A stretch of 23,345 bases of DNA from FEN-727 sp036508635 (GTDB taxonomy: Bacteria > Actinomycetota > Geothermincolia > Fen-727 > Anoxymicrobiaceae), in the NCBI GenBank assembly GCA_036508635.1, contig DATCGY010000087.1, positions 1-23,345 of the forward strand, read 5' to 3'. Position 1 is the stretch's first letter. The number at the start of each line of letters is the position of its first letter. The notes under the pieces are model-generated. The model did not search any database. It was not told the DNA's origin and saw only the letters and a list, made by a program, of their open reading frames with translations. This document shows, in pieces, positions 22,603 through 23,345 of the stretch. The position numbers were made by a program, and so were the translations under genes.

Positions 22603-22650
22603 CTTGAGCCGGGGCTCGACACACTTGAGCCGGGGCTCTCAGCCCCGGCT
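22603..22650. repeat. Direct repeat plus strong GC hairpin before the SDR gene
   Basis: CTTGAGCCGGGGCTC occurs twice (22603-22617 and 22624-22638). The second copy forms a 10-bp hairpin, AGCCGGGGCT (22628-22637) with AGCCCCGGCT (22641-22650), around a three-base loop. TTGTAGCTC follows, not a T run. The first copy could compete for the same right arm. It may reduce read-through from the hydrolase gene into the SDR gene. Confidence 0.65.
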
Positions 22651-22679
22651 TGTAGCTCACGATTGAAGAGGTGATGCAA

Positions 22680-23345
22680 ATGGAAATACGGGGAAAGAAA
22701 GTCCTTATCACCGGGGCCGCGAGCGGCATCGGCAGGGCTTCGGCAACAGCCATGGCCGGGCTCGGCGCCCGGCTGTTTCTGACCGACATCAACTCCGATG
22801 GCCTGGAGGAAGCCCGCCGGGGGATAGAGGAGAGGGGCGGCGAGGTATGCCTAGCCAGGGCTCTGGACGTATCCGACTACGCGTCGGTCAAGGCGCTGGC
22901 CGACGATATCCACGCGGAGTTCGGTCCTCTGGATATTCTCGCCAACGTAGCAGGGGTCGCTCTTTTCTCCCAGGTCGAGGATATGACCCACGACCAGTGG
23001 GAGAGGATAGTCAACATAAACCTCTGGGGGCCGTACCACGGTATCGAGTGCTTCGTCCCCGAGATGGTCCGCGCCGGCAAGGGCGGCCATATAGTGTCCG
23101 TCTCTTCCACCGCCGGCATTATCGGCCTTCCCTGGCACGTGGCTTACGCCGGCACCAAGCACGCCCTGGTGGGGAGCTCAGAGGTCCTGCGCTTCGACCT
23201 TCGCAAGCACAACATAGGGGTCAGCGTCATCCTCCCGGGTGCGGTGAACACCGACCTGGTGCAAACGACGGTAATAAACGCTGACGAGGAAGCGTGCCAG
23301 AAGAGCCGCCAGATGTTCAGCAGGCACGCTATCGCCCCGGAGAAG
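22680..23345 (+). CDS. Short-chain dehydrogenase/reductase, C-terminus cut by window end
   Basis: This is a classical SDR; 222 residues are visible before the window ends without a stop. The cofactor motif is TGAASGIG (about 11-18), and TDINSDGLEE after strand two with Asp favours NAD over NADP. NVAG, the catalytic Ser in VSVSSTAG and Tyr-x3-Lys in YAGTKHAL are all present, followed by LPGAVNTDL. Normal length is 250-280 residues, so only the end is missing. The ATG at 22680 is preferred because GAGG lies 9 nt upstream; ATG 22674 is too near. It lies 93 nt after the hydrolase gene and probably works in the same lipid or hydroxyacyl pathway. Confidence 0.93.
   Translation, partial: MEIRGKKVLITGAASGIGRASATAMAGLGARLFLTDINSDGLEEARRGIEERGGEVCLARALDVSDYASVKALADDIHAEFGPLDILANVAGVALFSQVEDMTHDQWERIVNINLWGPYHGIECFVPEMVRAGKGGHIVSVSSTAGIIGLPWHVAYAGTKHALVGSSEVLRFDLRKHNIGVSVILPGAVNTDLVQTTVINADEEACQKSRQMFSRHAIAPEK

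Overview
The window is GC-rich, almost fully coding DNA from a bacterium. It shows standard Shine-Dalgarno sites, ATG/GTG/TTG starts and tight operons. I see no rRNA, tRNA, CRISPR array, phage gene or transposase. The abundance of acyl-CoA, SDR, SCP2, TetR and VOC genes, together with ferredoxin-type iron-sulfur proteins, suggests a metabolically versatile, probably anaerobic, high-GC organism. An uncultured actinobacterial lineage is one possibility, but the assignment is weak because no marker gene is present.

Region by region. (1) 1-2121: a leftward acyl-CoA ligase, cut by the window edge, lies divergent from a PlsC-type acyltransferase. (2) 2311-7873: six rightward genes encode an aldo/keto reductase with ferredoxin tail, an SCP2-like protein, a ferredoxin fused to a BFD-like [2Fe-2S] domain, a 469-residue protein of uncertain family that may be a remote LarA relative, a NadC-fold protein with altered active-site motifs, and a CinA/MoaB-type protein. 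This is the best candidate for an undescribed system. The last three genes together suggest pyridine-nucleotide or cofactor chemistry, which is an inference. (3) 13115-7900, leftward: a TetR regulator leads an operon of a zinc alcohol dehydrogenase, a two-domain VOC protein, a ThDP-dependent 2-hydroxyacyl-CoA lyase-like enzyme and a one-domain VOC protein. A palindromic operator candidate lies upstream. (4) 13122-13677: a gap holding the N-terminal remnants of two unrelated genes. (5) 13678-15359: an extended SDR and a small membrane protein. (6) 15712-17458: a papain-like protease directly followed by a metacaspase-like protease, bracketed by two long inverted repeats of one family. (7) 17573-18424: a leftward six-helix membrane protein. 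(8) 18425-18974: a decayed gap with a truncated receiver domain. (9) 18975-23345: a leftward TetR gene with its own palindrome, divergent from an acyl-CoA synthetase, an alpha/beta hydrolase and an SDR cut by the window end, probably a lipid-activation unit.

The lipid-related genes at both ends suggest acyl-CoA metabolism, and the central operons suggest oxidoreductive handling of carbonyl or hydroxyacyl intermediates. Gene debris lies in two of the three large gaps, and the third carries a long inverted repeat, so these look like the points where the region has been rearranged.
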